Below, piece by piece: positions 9,424-18,219 of a stretch of 64,000 nucleotides of DNA (within the stretch, counting starts at the first letter, position 1; each line of letters starts with the position of its first letter). The translations under genes and the position numbers were made by a program. Under the pieces are notes generated by a model, which saw only the letters and a list, made by a program, of their open reading frames with translations, did no database searches and was not told where the DNA came from. The DNA is taken from contig CAVZFD010000004.1 in the NCBI GenBank assembly GCA_963774455.1, positions 915,143 through 979,142 on the forward strand, read 5' to 3'. Origin of the DNA: DATFVA01 sp963774455. GTDB lineage: Bacteria; Bacteroidota; Ignavibacteria; Ignavibacteriales; Ignavibacteriaceae.

Positions 9424-9789
9424 TTAAATAATTTTTAAAAATTTATCTAGTGTCACGTCGGGATATTCAACAGGGGTACTTGCTGATGGACCGAAGTATA
9501 TAATCCGTTTATCTTTAATGTCATCCGACATCAAATCAACGAAGCAGGTACTGTTTAGTTTAAATGGGAAAATGATAACTCTGAATTGCTCTTCATCTGC
9601 AGTATTCCAGAATACGGATGTATGCCGGAAGGAAATATTCATTTTTTTATTGAAGGCTTCTATAAAAAAACCGGCATCGAAGGTGAACCTTGAATCATCG
9701 GAAGAGAGCAAGGTCCTAATAAAAGTTGAATCGGTATATGATAGTTCTTTTAAGGCCGCGAGTGAAAAATTAATCGTTGGTCCTTTTAA
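9424..9789 (-). pseudogene. C-terminal part of TagF in a shifted frame
   Basis: This open stretch continues the TagF fold in the frame one base off from the upstream part. Residues SVFWNTADEEQFRV and LNSTCFVDLMSDD match the conserved end of TagF (an s.WW/FW motif, then a hydrophobic F..L/M end). There is no ATG near its 5' end; the first possible start is a TTG at 9711, after the domain has already begun. Skipping one A in the AAAA run near 9784-9788 joins it to the upstream part as LDQLIK-GPTINFSLAAL. It may be a real mutation, a base-calling indel, or a programmed shift. Confidence 0.6.
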
Positions 9790-10297
9790 TCAACTGATCC
9801 AAAGTTGTCACAGACAGGAAATTCTGAAAGTCATTTCCGGATGATGTTTCATCGGGAACAGGTGCATCAAAGTTCTTAAGAGAAGTATTCAGGGATAAAA
9901 GGTTTTCTTCTTTCCTAAGATGATAATCGAGACCGGAGAGAACTGAAGTTAGTTTTGCCGGAATAAGAGATGTTCTTTCGAAATTTCTTAATGGCATTAC
10001 TGAAAAGATTACCATTGGAAATTCTCTTCCGCTTTTGTCATTGCTCGAATAAATTATTCCGGCCGCCGCACGCTCTGAGGAAGGGAAGGGAATATAAAAG
10101 TTTGTCGGTGGAAGTGTTTCGTATTTCCGTCTCCAGTCAGATTTTAATTTTAACCTGGCATTTGCTATGCCGTCCTGGATCCATTTGTCAATGAAAAGAA
10201 TTTCAGGGAGACCGGAATTAAATTTTACGAAATCATTAAACTCAGGCAGCTTTCCGAAGTAACCTGATAAAATTTCCTTTGTATTTTTTTGATGCAA
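9770..10297 (-). CDS. tagF: TagF N-terminal part, T6SS accessory/post-translational regulator, frame ends early
   Basis: TagF (DUF2094) represses T6SS firing post-translationally, in known cases by acting on the FHA protein. The 175-residue reading has the diagnostic GYFGKLPEFNDFVKFN start, KWIQDGIANARLKLKSDWR, and GIIYSSNDKSGREFPMVIF. It stops at a TAA at 9772-9770, before the expected FW-containing end, which lies in the next frame. The intact gene would span 9424-10297, about 290 residues, a normal TagF size. It starts 17 bases after tssM. Whether functional full-length protein is made is open. Confidence 0.82.
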   Translation of the reverse strand: MHQKNTKEILSGYFGKLPEFNDFVKFNSGLPEILFIDKWIQDGIANARLKLKSDWRRKYETLPPTNFYIPFPSSERAAAGIIYSSNDKSGREFPMVIFSVMPLRNFERTSLIPAKLTSVLSGLDYHLRKEENLLSLNTSLKNFDAPVPDETSSGNDFQNFLSVTTLDQLIKRTND

Positions 10298-10314
10298 AAC
10301 CAGGTGAAGTTTTA

Positions 10315-13300
10315 TTAGTTAATTCTATCCGGCAGATGAAAAGTGCTGAAGTAATCCCTGGTAAACGGATTTCGTGAACTTCCCGAGTCCAGCTGATATG
10401 AAACAGTTACGTCGTAACTCCCGTTTTTCTGAAAGAACCAGTTGAAGTTATATTGTGACGAACTTCCGCGAGATACGGTTGCTTCCTGGAGCAGCCTGAA
10501 CATTGCCCATTCACCTTCGTAAGACTTTGAATCAGAACTACCCATATTCCTGATAGAAATATTCATCCTCGCTCCGGGAGTCCCTTTTGCTCCGGGCCAG
10601 GTAAAATCTGTCCAAAAGGGAGATCCCATTTTGTAATAATCTTCTTCGCCGTCGAGGTAAAGGTAAACCTGCTCTACTATCGGTTTGCCAGAACCCACGG
10701 TTTTAGATTCTGGAAGTTCAGGCTTCAGCCGGAAACCAATACCGAGATCACCACCGTTTTTGAATAAAGTGCTGGTAATATCATCTGCCTTTTTTAATGC
10801 TGTAATGAACCTATCTGAAATACTTAATCCTTCATTTTCCCACTGGCTGACTTTCCAGCGGTCCTTGTTTATAAATGTGCTTAGTTCATCATTGTAAAAT
10901 GACCATAAAATTCCCGAACCAGGTTTGAAGAAATCTTTGAAGTCCTGAATAGGTGCATCATTCTGTGAATCCTTAAATGGGAACGATGAGGATAGTGACT
11001 TATTAAAGGTATCAGCAACTTTTATCTTCCATTGCTGATTCAGATACTGACCAGCATCTGCAAGAATGGCGTCCCAGGAGAATTTAACCGGATCGGAGAA
11101 TAAACTCTGCAGTGCAGGAGCATTGAAAGCGGATCCGCGTATTACCTGGAGTGAGGTTGAGAATTCCGCCGTCCTTTGAGAGAGAACTTTTACTGCATAA
11201 TCTTTGGCAAGATCCTGGCTACCTTTTACCTGATCAAGAACTCCGGCTATAATACCATATTGAGCAAGGATTGCATTAAGATCAGCGCCTCCTGAACCAT
11301 CGGCACTACCCATAACAAACTTTATGTATTTTTTTGTTTCATTCAGACTACTCTGGTTTACATCGAGTCCGGCAAACTGGTAGTTCTTCCTGACTGAATC
11401 TGGAGGTGTCTGTATGTCGACAATGATGCTTAACTGAGTTGCAAATAATTTAAGGACCGAAATTAAAGGAGAATTTACGGGGTCACTTAATATTTTCATA
11501 TTATTAGCTGCAAGCGGGACATTGTCATAACCATTGTACCTTATGCTTTGTAAGAACTGGAGCCAGTTTTGTTTATAATCATTAAGATAAAGGGTGACAA
11601 GACCGTTCTTAATTTCATCGCTGTCAAAACTGCCGGAGGCAGGTTTAAGGTTAGTTTTCCCGAGTACCCAGTCCTCTTTGCCGGGATTAGTGCTCTCGTC
11701 TATAATAGCCTGTTTGATATAATTCATCCATCCGTCGGCAGTAAATATGTAAGGGACCTTCTGATCTGTGCTCATTACACTGAGGTACCTTCCTCCAATA
11801 GTCTGTTCGAGGGATAGTTCATTCGGAAACTGGCTTATTCCATTTTGTTTCAGCCTTGCATATATACTTTCAGCATTCGGTTTATATTGAATACGATCCC
11901 TTACCATGCTTATCAATAAATTATCGCTTCTTTCGGGGAATACTTCTTTATCAGGCAATAAACTGACATAAAAACTGAGATAGTTTTTAAACAGGTTTTT
12001 CAACGAATCTTTTTCGTTTGTCGATGCTGCAGGATTAGATGAAATATACCTTGAATCAAGAATGCCGCCGAAAACGTGTGTAAGAAATTTTTGTTCGGTC
12101 GTATCCAACCGGGTTCTTTCGGTACCAATCAGAAGGTATGATTTAAGATAATTATAAGTAATCTCACCGGGGTAATCTTTCCCGTTTGCATATTCGTTCA
12201 GACTCTTCACAATCTCATTATAGACATTCTGCTGAAAGAAGTCGGATGTTTTTTTAATGAAGATACGCTCAAGGTAGGGAAGAGTGCTTTTACTTCTGTC
12301 CATTCCGAAGCTTATGAAAGCATCATTTCCGCTTCCGCCACGTATATCTTTTATCAGTCCTATAAGGCTATCGGTTTTAGAAAAATTGTTTAATAGATTT
12401 CCTGCCCAGTTCATCTCAATAAAGGAGGATGCAGTTTCATTTTCCTTTTGAAGAAAGCTCCTGCTTCCCTTGTAACCGATTATTGTGAATAAAGAAAAAA
12501 GTAATAGCAGCAGGGCAGAAACGCCTATTGTTGCAAGCCTTGCCGAACTTTGTTTTTTCGCAGTTCCTTTTGTCTGACCCGTTGAAAAATCCTGGTCTCC
12601 TATTACGATATCATTCAGGAGATCTTTGATAAAGTAATTCTTTTTTTCAACTGCTTCATCTGATTCAGCATCGTCAGGTTCAGGCAGATTAAACTGTTTG
12701 GCGATCTCCCTGATCGCTATATCCAGCGGAAGTCCTTCCTGTGTTCCGCTGGTAAAATAAAATCCGCGGAATACAGGGTTGTCCTGGTAGGGATTATGCT
12801 GGAAAACTTCGCCGATAAGGTAGGTTAATTTCTGCTGAAGTGAATTGAACTGAAACGGGAAAAGAAAAACTTTTCTTCTTTGTTCTCTTTTTAAGGGACT
12901 GCTTAACCTGGTTGTCCGTATCTCAAACAATTTTTTCAATAATTGTTTGAATTCGCCCTCAAATATTCCCTTTGGATCCCTGGAAAACATCTGCTGTGTG
13001 TTAAAAGTAGCGCCCCAAATCTGCGACCGTTCAGTTTCGCTGAAGTCACCATAATACTCAACAAAACCCTGTACCAGGTCGCACTTAGTAAAAATGAAAT
13101 ATACCGGAAAATTCACTCCGAGTGTGTCGATGAGTTCATCGATTCTCTGCCTCATATTTCTGGCATGCTCTGCAAGCTGATCTTTATCCGCATTAATAAC
13201 TTCATCAATATTTATAGCGAGGATAACTCCATTAACAGGTTTCCTTTTCCTGTTCTTCTTTAAGACTTCAAGGAATGCAATCCATTCGGGGCGGTCTTCT

Positions 13301-13854
13301 GTTTCAGAGACATACCTGCCGGCCGTATCAAGGAAAATTGCCTTTGTGGAGAAGAACCAGTCGCAGTTCCTTGTGCCTCCGACACCTCTGAAACCCTCCT
13401 TGCCGAACGGAAATTCAAGACCTGAATTCTGTATCGCGGTAGTTTTGCCTGCAGCTGATGGACCGATTATCATATACCAGGGAAGAGCATACAAAGCGGC
13501 TTTTCCTGATTTACCGTTTCCTATTTTTGAATTTTTAAGTGAAGCAATGGCGGCCTCAAGCTGTTTTTTGAACTGTTCTATTTCAGCCTTTTTTTCGGGA
13601 CTGAGATTCTGAATCTGATCATCAGCCTGGCTGTTGATTGATTCCTCGATCTGTTTTGCCTTCTGTGCATCCTTCATCTTTTTGAAAAGGATGAGAATGG
13701 TAACAACCATAAAGATGAAAACAATGATCGCAATCTGAACCAGGAAAGACATTCCAAAGATAGGCCCAAGGACAAGGACGAGTATGATTAGCAGCAGTCC
13801 TGCAATAGCCATTATAGAAGAAGGATTTTTTATAAAATTTACGATAGCATTCAT
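10315..13854 (-). CDS. tssM: TssM/IcmF, T6SS inner-membrane complex protein
   Basis: TssM spans the envelope and with TssJ and TssL forms the membrane complex that anchors the machine. The 1179-residue protein has two N-terminal membrane helices (about residues 12-32 and 36-58) and a cytoplasmic NTPase domain with Walker A GPSAAGKT at 131-138. A third helix lies near 445-468 (IGVSALLLLLFSLFTIIGY), followed by a large periplasmic region with an IcmF-related C-terminus (MNISIRNMG, GEWAMFRLL). Length and topology match the canonical family, and the Walker A site is intact. Confidence 0.96.
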   Translation of the reverse strand: MNAIVNFIKNPSSIMAIAGLLLIILVLVLGPIFGMSFLVQIAIIVFIFMVVTILILFKKMKDAQKAKQIEESINSQADDQIQNLSPEKKAEIEQFKKQLEAAIASLKNSKIGNGKSGKAALYALPWYMIIGPSAAGKTTAIQNSGLEFPFGKEGFRGVGGTRNCDWFFSTKAIFLDTAGRYVSETEDRPEWIAFLEVLKKNRKRKPVNGVILAINIDEVINADKDQLAEHARNMRQRIDELIDTLGVNFPVYFIFTKCDLVQGFVEYYGDFSETERSQIWGATFNTQQMFSRDPKGIFEGEFKQLLKKLFEIRTTRLSSPLKREQRRKVFLFPFQFNSLQQKLTYLIGEVFQHNPYQDNPVFRGFYFTSGTQEGLPLDIAIREIAKQFNLPEPDDAESDEAVEKKNYFIKDLLNDIVIGDQDFSTGQTKGTAKKQSSARLATIGVSALLLLLFSLFTIIGYKGSRSFLQKENETASSFIEMNWAGNLLNNFSKTDSLIGLIKDIRGGSGNDAFISFGMDRSKSTLPYLERIFIKKTSDFFQQNVYNEIVKSLNEYANGKDYPGEITYNYLKSYLLIGTERTRLDTTEQKFLTHVFGGILDSRYISSNPAASTNEKDSLKNLFKNYLSFYVSLLPDKEVFPERSDNLLISMVRDRIQYKPNAESIYARLKQNGISQFPNELSLEQTIGGRYLSVMSTDQKVPYIFTADGWMNYIKQAIIDESTNPGKEDWVLGKTNLKPASGSFDSDEIKNGLVTLYLNDYKQNWLQFLQSIRYNGYDNVPLAANNMKILSDPVNSPLISVLKLFATQLSIIVDIQTPPDSVRKNYQFAGLDVNQSSLNETKKYIKFVMGSADGSGGADLNAILAQYGIIAGVLDQVKGSQDLAKDYAVKVLSQRTAEFSTSLQVIRGSAFNAPALQSLFSDPVKFSWDAILADAGQYLNQQWKIKVADTFNKSLSSSFPFKDSQNDAPIQDFKDFFKPGSGILWSFYNDELSTFINKDRWKVSQWENEGLSISDRFITALKKADDITSTLFKNGGDLGIGFRLKPELPESKTVGSGKPIVEQVYLYLDGEEDYYKMGSPFWTDFTWPGAKGTPGARMNISIRNMGSSDSKSYEGEWAMFRLLQEATVSRGSSSQYNFNWFFQKNGSYDVTVSYQLDSGSSRNPFTRDYFSTFHLPDRIN

Positions 13855-13887
13855 ATTAAATAATTGAAAATTTGGGGGGATGAATTA

Positions 13888-14580
13888 TTAAATAAGGCTC
13901 TTCAATGTTTCAATAATGTGATCAGCGGCGGCTGTGGCGGAAGAAGACATTATTACGTAGAAGATAAGAAAAATAATTACTGCAGATACCGGGTAGATCC
14001 ATACAGGCAGGCTCCTTCCTGAACTTACAACAACGCTGTCTGCCGGTTTTGCATTCGGTGAGATTGCATCAATCGACTGAAACATCCCCGGATGTAGTTC
14101 CATATTTAAATCATCTATCACTCTTCTTAACAACTCGGGTGATTGAAGCTGGTATTTTCCCTTAAATCCCAGTGCGAGACATAAATAATAGATTTCAAGT
14201 ACATCTTTATTAACGCTGCTCCTCTGCCGTAATTCTTCAAGGTATGAAAAGAATCCTTCGCCAGCATTAAACGTATCGAACATCCTGATCTGCAGGGGAT
14301 CTGACAGCCAGACTTCCTTCTGGTTCCATGATGAGCTGATGATAGTCTCATCCAGGAATGCCACCAGGGCAAATGTAGCTTTTTTTACTTTCTCATTATC
14401 AATTCCTGCACTCCTCGATTCCCGCTCGAAACGTTCAAACATTTCCGTCACCCTTGCTTTCAGAGACTCCGGGTTTCCATAATTGTTTGTTGATCTCAGC
14501 TGCAATATCAGCATAAAACATTCTGAAGCTATATCCGAAAGGGGTGTTTTTCGATCAGATTTTTTTGAAGAGATATCCAT
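13888..14580 (-). CDS. tssL: TssL/DotU, T6SS inner-membrane complex protein
   Basis: TssL binds TssM and contacts the baseplate through its cytoplasmic domain. The 230-residue product has the hook-like cytoplasmic domain (about residues 10-165, with ALVAFLDETIISSSW and GEGFFSYLEELRQ) and one C-terminal membrane helix (about 190-212, WIYPVSAVIIFLIFYVIM). YLCLALGFKGKYQ is a strong DotU signature. There is no fused OmpA/peptidoglycan-binding domain, so cell-wall anchoring must come from another protein if present. It lies between tssK and tssM, as is usual. Confidence 0.94.
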   Translation of the reverse strand: MDISSKKSDRKTPLSDIASECFMLILQLRSTNNYGNPESLKARVTEMFERFERESRSAGIDNEKVKKATFALVAFLDETIISSSWNQKEVWLSDPLQIRMFDTFNAGEGFFSYLEELRQRSSVNKDVLEIYYLCLALGFKGKYQLQSPELLRRVIDDLNMELHPGMFQSIDAISPNAKPADSVVVSSGRSLPVWIYPVSAVIIFLIFYVIMSSSATAAADHIIETLKSLI

Positions 14581-14610
14581 ATTAATGCTTATAAATTATT
14601 TAGGAAAATT

Positions 14611-15957
14611 TTAATCACCCGGAAGAAGGAGAACAAGCTCCATCTGCAGGGTTTTGAATTCAGATGCAATAAAAAATGCAATATTATTCTTTGCAGTTAT
14701 CTTTTCCCAGAACCTGCCTTCTTTATTGATTTTGAAATAATGAGCTTTTTCGTTTACCGAAACTCCGACCGGCGGACGGGCAGTATATTCAATCGTTACG
14801 CCCTGTATCCCGGCCTGGTGAACTGCAAAAATTTCTTCATAGGCTGAGATCTTAATATTCTTTGGAAGTTCGGTGATAATCTTTTTTTCAGGAATGTCTC
14901 CCGTTACCGAAACAAAAAATTGTGATGACATCTGGTTGGGCGATAATTGTCCAACATACAAAGTGTCGGCCTGTTTTCTTAATTGAATAACAACATCCCT
15001 CCGTTCGAGCGTCTTCTGGACATTCAACATCTGGTTAATATCGGAGATAACCTGGTTAAATACTTCATTCAGATGTCTGTGATCGTAGGAAGGGAATTCT
15101 GAGGTCTTGATACCCATATTCGAATATGTTGACAACTGTCCCGCAAGATTCAGTAGAAGAATGTACAGATTCTCGGGATGGGTATTCTGTGATTGATAAT
15201 AATAATTAAGAAGTGGAATAAAAGAATTTATTGTCTGCAGCATCAGCAGGATTTCAACATGCGTTAAAGATAATTCCGGCTTCTGGACAGAAGTCTGATT
15301 ACGGAGTTCCTTGCTTTTCGAAATCAGGGTCCCGAGAAGTTTGCTGACGGATTCCTGAAGTGATCCGGAATTCGAAACTGAAAGGGAAGGAGGGATATAG
15401 TTTGTATCCATTGTGTATTTTCCATCCGAGCTTCTGGCAATCTCTCCGATCTTAATTGATGTAAAATCTTCAAGCGATTCATCCCCGAATCTAAATTGAA
15501 AATTCGGTTTTGCTATTCCGATAGACCTCATATTTGAACCTGTATTGTAATCAGTCATATCAATGTTATGAAGATTAAAACGGGAATTTGGGTAGTTTGT
15601 ACCGTCGAGCTGGCAGTTGTTTCCTGAAATGTTTTCTAACGGAAGAGTTAGGAACACATCTAGTTTCTCTGCGGTTGCCTCAAAAAGATCTTCGAAATTC
15701 CTGCTCTTCGGCAGGGGATCATTTTCAGGCATATTAAAACTGAAGCCATCAGGCATTATTCCTGAACATTGCACAACCCCGAATGACCCACCGGAAAGTG
15801 CAGCGGCGTCAGTCTGCATTGATTTGATACCCCAAAGACCAGGATTTAATAATGCTAATTTTGAGTTAAGGTTATACTGATTATATCTGTCCTCCTGCTG
15901 GAAGTGATGCGGGTCCAGTTTCATTCCCTCATACCAGACAACTTTTTGGAATTTCAT
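14611..15957 (-). CDS. tssK: TssK, T6SS baseplate-to-membrane connector
   Basis: TssK trimers link the baseplate wedge to TssL and TssM. The 448-residue product begins with the family hallmark VVWYEGMKLDPHHFQQEDRY (W.EG..L.PhHfQ) and contains the GLWGIKSMQ block, a helical middle (about 195-330) and a C-terminal domain with the EIFAVHQAGIQGV motif and YFKINKEGRFWEKI. Length matches the family. The neighbours are tssJ upstream and tssL downstream, spaced about 30 bases, so all are probably on one mRNA. Confidence 0.95.
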   Translation of the reverse strand: MKFQKVVWYEGMKLDPHHFQQEDRYNQYNLNSKLALLNPGLWGIKSMQTDAAALSGGSFGVVQCSGIMPDGFSFNMPENDPLPKSRNFEDLFEATAEKLDVFLTLPLENISGNNCQLDGTNYPNSRFNLHNIDMTDYNTGSNMRSIGIAKPNFQFRFGDESLEDFTSIKIGEIARSSDGKYTMDTNYIPPSLSVSNSGSLQESVSKLLGTLISKSKELRNQTSVQKPELSLTHVEILLMLQTINSFIPLLNYYYQSQNTHPENLYILLLNLAGQLSTYSNMGIKTSEFPSYDHRHLNEVFNQVISDINQMLNVQKTLERRDVVIQLRKQADTLYVGQLSPNQMSSQFFVSVTGDIPEKKIITELPKNIKISAYEEIFAVHQAGIQGVTIEYTARPPVGVSVNEKAHYFKINKEGRFWEKITAKNNIAFFIASEFKTLQMELVLLLPGD

Positions 15958-15993
15958 TTATTTTCTATTCTCTCCCTAATGAAAAAATAATAT

Positions 15994-16440
15994 TTATTCC
16001 CCCTGCTGTATAGACAGGGAATTCGAATGGATTTTTATTGAAACATCTCCTATATCTTTTACAGGGATAATTTCAAGCCAGCCGTCTTTTGCTGGTGAGT
16101 GAAAGTCACCAACTACCCCTATATATGCGGCATCTTTTTTAATTTCATATTCACTGATTTTAAATGTCTCATCAGGAGTCATGAGCTTTTCATATTTGGC
16201 TCCTGGAATTAAATCGTCGCCCAGGGTTTCATCGGGACTGCGCTGTAATGACTCAAAGCTCGCATGGCTGAATTTATCGGCATTTCTTAATTGGTAAATT
16301 TTTATTACGACAGCATTACTTTCGTTGCAGTCCGTGTCGCAATGCAATGAAACATTAATTGTTTCAGGTCCGCCTCCGCAACCGTAGATATAAAAAAGAA
16401 GGATCGGAATAAAATAAAGAACAGAATTTTTAATTTTCAT
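15994..16440 (-). CDS. tssJ: TssJ, T6SS outer-membrane lipoprotein
   Basis: TssJ tethers the TssM periplasmic domain to the outer membrane. The 148-residue protein starts with a lipoprotein signal peptide whose probable acylated Cys is residue 21 (FYIYGCGGG). It then has the SciN-like pattern: alternating strands, VVIKIYQLRNADKFSHASFE and LGDDLIPGAK. The sequence downstream (YIGVVGDFHSP, WLEIIP) also fits. Its presence matters because TssJ is absent from the reduced Bacteroidetes T6SS subtype. Confidence 0.9.
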   Translation of the reverse strand: MKIKNSVLYFIPILLFYIYGCGGGPETINVSLHCDTDCNESNAVVIKIYQLRNADKFSHASFESLQRSPDETLGDDLIPGAKYEKLMTPDETFKISEYEIKKDAAYIGVVGDFHSPAKDGWLEIIPVKDIGDVSIKIHSNSLSIQQGE

Positions 16441-16454
16441 AACAACTCCCCGTA

Positions 16455-17657
16455 TTAATATTCATTTTGAGATTTACCGGAAAGGATCCTCTTCTGGTAT
16501 CCTTTCATGAATGATGGTCTGAAAAACTTTTTCTCGATATGATAAGGGTCAGAAGCGTATTTCTGATAATTCTTTTTTAATGCATCCAGGATTTTCGATT
16601 TTTTGGCGAAGGGAATTATCTTTCCGATATCGGGACCTGTCTGCTTGCTTTTATTATCTATCTCTTTCTCAATAATTTCCGGATCAAGTGTTTCGAGCAA
16701 TGACTTACTCCCGTCGGTTACTGATAACTGGTACCCGTCAAGCAGTCCGATCTGATGCGACAGCAATTTGGATGTTTCCTCTTTCAGAAGTCCCAGCCGC
16801 TTCTTTTCATCTTCAGCGGAAATATCAGGACTAAAAAGGAATTCTTTGAACTCTTTCAGTGAGCCCGTCGGAATTGTGTGGTATATTGTCACCCCGAAAA
16901 ATTCCTGCCTAAACTGAAGAAAACCCTGAATGAGTTTTGAGAATGTATCAAGCAAAACGTCTATCGTTTCTGTAAAATGCGAGCCCAATGAATAATCCTG
17001 AATGGATGAAGGAGATTCATAAACGGCTTTTTCCTGTTTAACTTGTTTCGGTGCCGGACTTTCGAAAACATCTTGCATACCTGAAGGCTGAATAGCAGGT
17101 GTTTTCTTTCCCAGGAAGTGCTCTGCGAAATATTCCGCCAGGTATTCATTTGGCTCGTTCTTTTCCAGGAAATTAAAGTTCTGCATCACCGAGAATTTAA
17201 ACATCTCCATTTTCATCGGTGAATAATCCTCAGAAAACTTGACCGCAATTTTGTTCAGGTTCTCAACAATATTATTAACTTCTTCCGCAAAAGGACTTGA
17301 AAAAACCATTGTCTTCTGGTCATCCTCCCCGGAAATTACCTGTTCCTTAACCAGCTCAGCTTCGAGCTCATATTCCCCGACTCTTATTATGTCGCCTGTT
17401 TTCAGGGCATTTTCTTCATTAGGAATGAGCGGCGATTCATTTAGATATGTAAAGTTCGCAGATTCAAGGTCAACAAGCTGGAGTATCCCTTCAGTATCCA
17501 CGATCTTTGCGTGCCGGCGTGACACTACCTTAAAGGGATCGGGTAGAATTACATCATTTTTCTCATCACGTCCCAAACCGACCGGAAACCGGTTAAAATC
17601 CAACACAGATGAAAAAGACGGATCAGATTTTTTACTGATTTTTAATTTTATTTTCAT
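16455..17657 (-). CDS. FHA-domain T6SS regulator (TagH/Fha type)
   Basis: Fha proteins bind phosphothreonine and switch on T6SS assembly when phosphorylated. The 400-residue product has an N-terminal FHA domain (about residues 22-95) with the core GRDEKNDVILPD, VVSRRHAKI and LVDLESANFTYLN segments. A Pro/Gln-rich linker follows near 195-225, then a C-terminal domain of the kind in T6SS FHA proteins (FSKLIQGFLQFRQEFFGV, about 235-290, and DPYHIEKKFFRPSFMKGYQKR near the end). It is first in the operon, about 110 bases downstream of a predicted promoter. A phosphatase gene lies upstream. Confidence 0.88.
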   Translation of the reverse strand: MKIKLKISKKSDPSFSSVLDFNRFPVGLGRDEKNDVILPDPFKVVSRRHAKIVDTEGILQLVDLESANFTYLNESPLIPNEENALKTGDIIRVGEYELEAELVKEQVISGEDDQKTMVFSSPFAEEVNNIVENLNKIAVKFSEDYSPMKMEMFKFSVMQNFNFLEKNEPNEYLAEYFAEHFLGKKTPAIQPSGMQDVFESPAPKQVKQEKAVYESPSSIQDYSLGSHFTETIDVLLDTFSKLIQGFLQFRQEFFGVTIYHTIPTGSLKEFKEFLFSPDISAEDEKKRLGLLKEETSKLLSHQIGLLDGYQLSVTDGSKSLLETLDPEIIEKEIDNKSKQTGPDIGKIIPFAKKSKILDALKKNYQKYASDPYHIEKKFFRPSFMKGYQKRILSGKSQNEY

Positions 17658-18219
17658 AATAAACTTTGGTTTTTAAGGATATGGGCCGGGCATAGCTTCG
17701 CCGGGTGAATCACAAAATTGGAATACAATATGTCTTTTGAACTTCTTCCGGATAAAAAGAGAGTTGACAGTAGTATATGTCGATTAAAAAAAAGTTTCAA
17801 ACAACGGTTTTATTATTCCAAAGTTTTTAATTCTGATAAATTCAATTCTTGGTTGAATAAGGGAAGATTTTCACCTGGTCTGGCTCTTCCGGCAGATCTG
17901 AGTTGAAAGTGCGCAATGATCTACCACTTTTGGTTAGATTTTTTGATTTTTTATTAGATCTTGTAAAATATCTACCCGCCTTCTCATTTATATCTGAAAA
18001 GAAGCTGAATAATTCGGAGAATTTGTAATGATTATATTGGAATCGAAAATAAAGTAATATCTAATTATTGTCAATAGAATTTAGACCTGACTTTAGGTTC
18101 GGATAAAACTTTTTAAGGTTATGTAGCAGGTGTAATAACGAGTATTAAAACAAGCGGAAAATCTTTTTCAACATTTTAGCTCGTATTTATTTTAAATCCA
18201 GATGCCGCACCGGGTTGTT
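17658..18219. other. Intergenic region between phosphatase and T6SS operon
   Basis: This 562-base AT-rich stretch holds no convincing gene. A 62-codon plus-strand reading at 17718-17906 has no family features and is judged spurious. The region contains the predicted minus-strand promoter at 17772-17800. It also has T-rich repeats around 17930-17970 built from AGATTTTTTGATTTTTTATT. No terminator hairpin was recognised after the phosphatase gene. Confidence 0.5.
17772..17800 (-). promoter_or_regulatory. Predicted sigma70-like promoter of the T6SS operon
   Basis: On the minus strand TTGAAA (17800-17795) and TATACT (17777-17772) are separated by exactly 17 bases. That is close to the bacterial consensus and is correctly placed about 110 bases upstream of the FHA gene start. 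Bacteroidota housekeeping promoters often differ from this consensus, so use in this host is uncertain. A 5' leader of about 105-110 bases would result. Confidence 0.45.

Noticed and set aside
17718..17906. 62-codon plus-strand reading frame in the gap before the T6SS operon
   Set aside because: No family-like composition, no ribosome site, and it overlaps the predicted minus-strand promoter.
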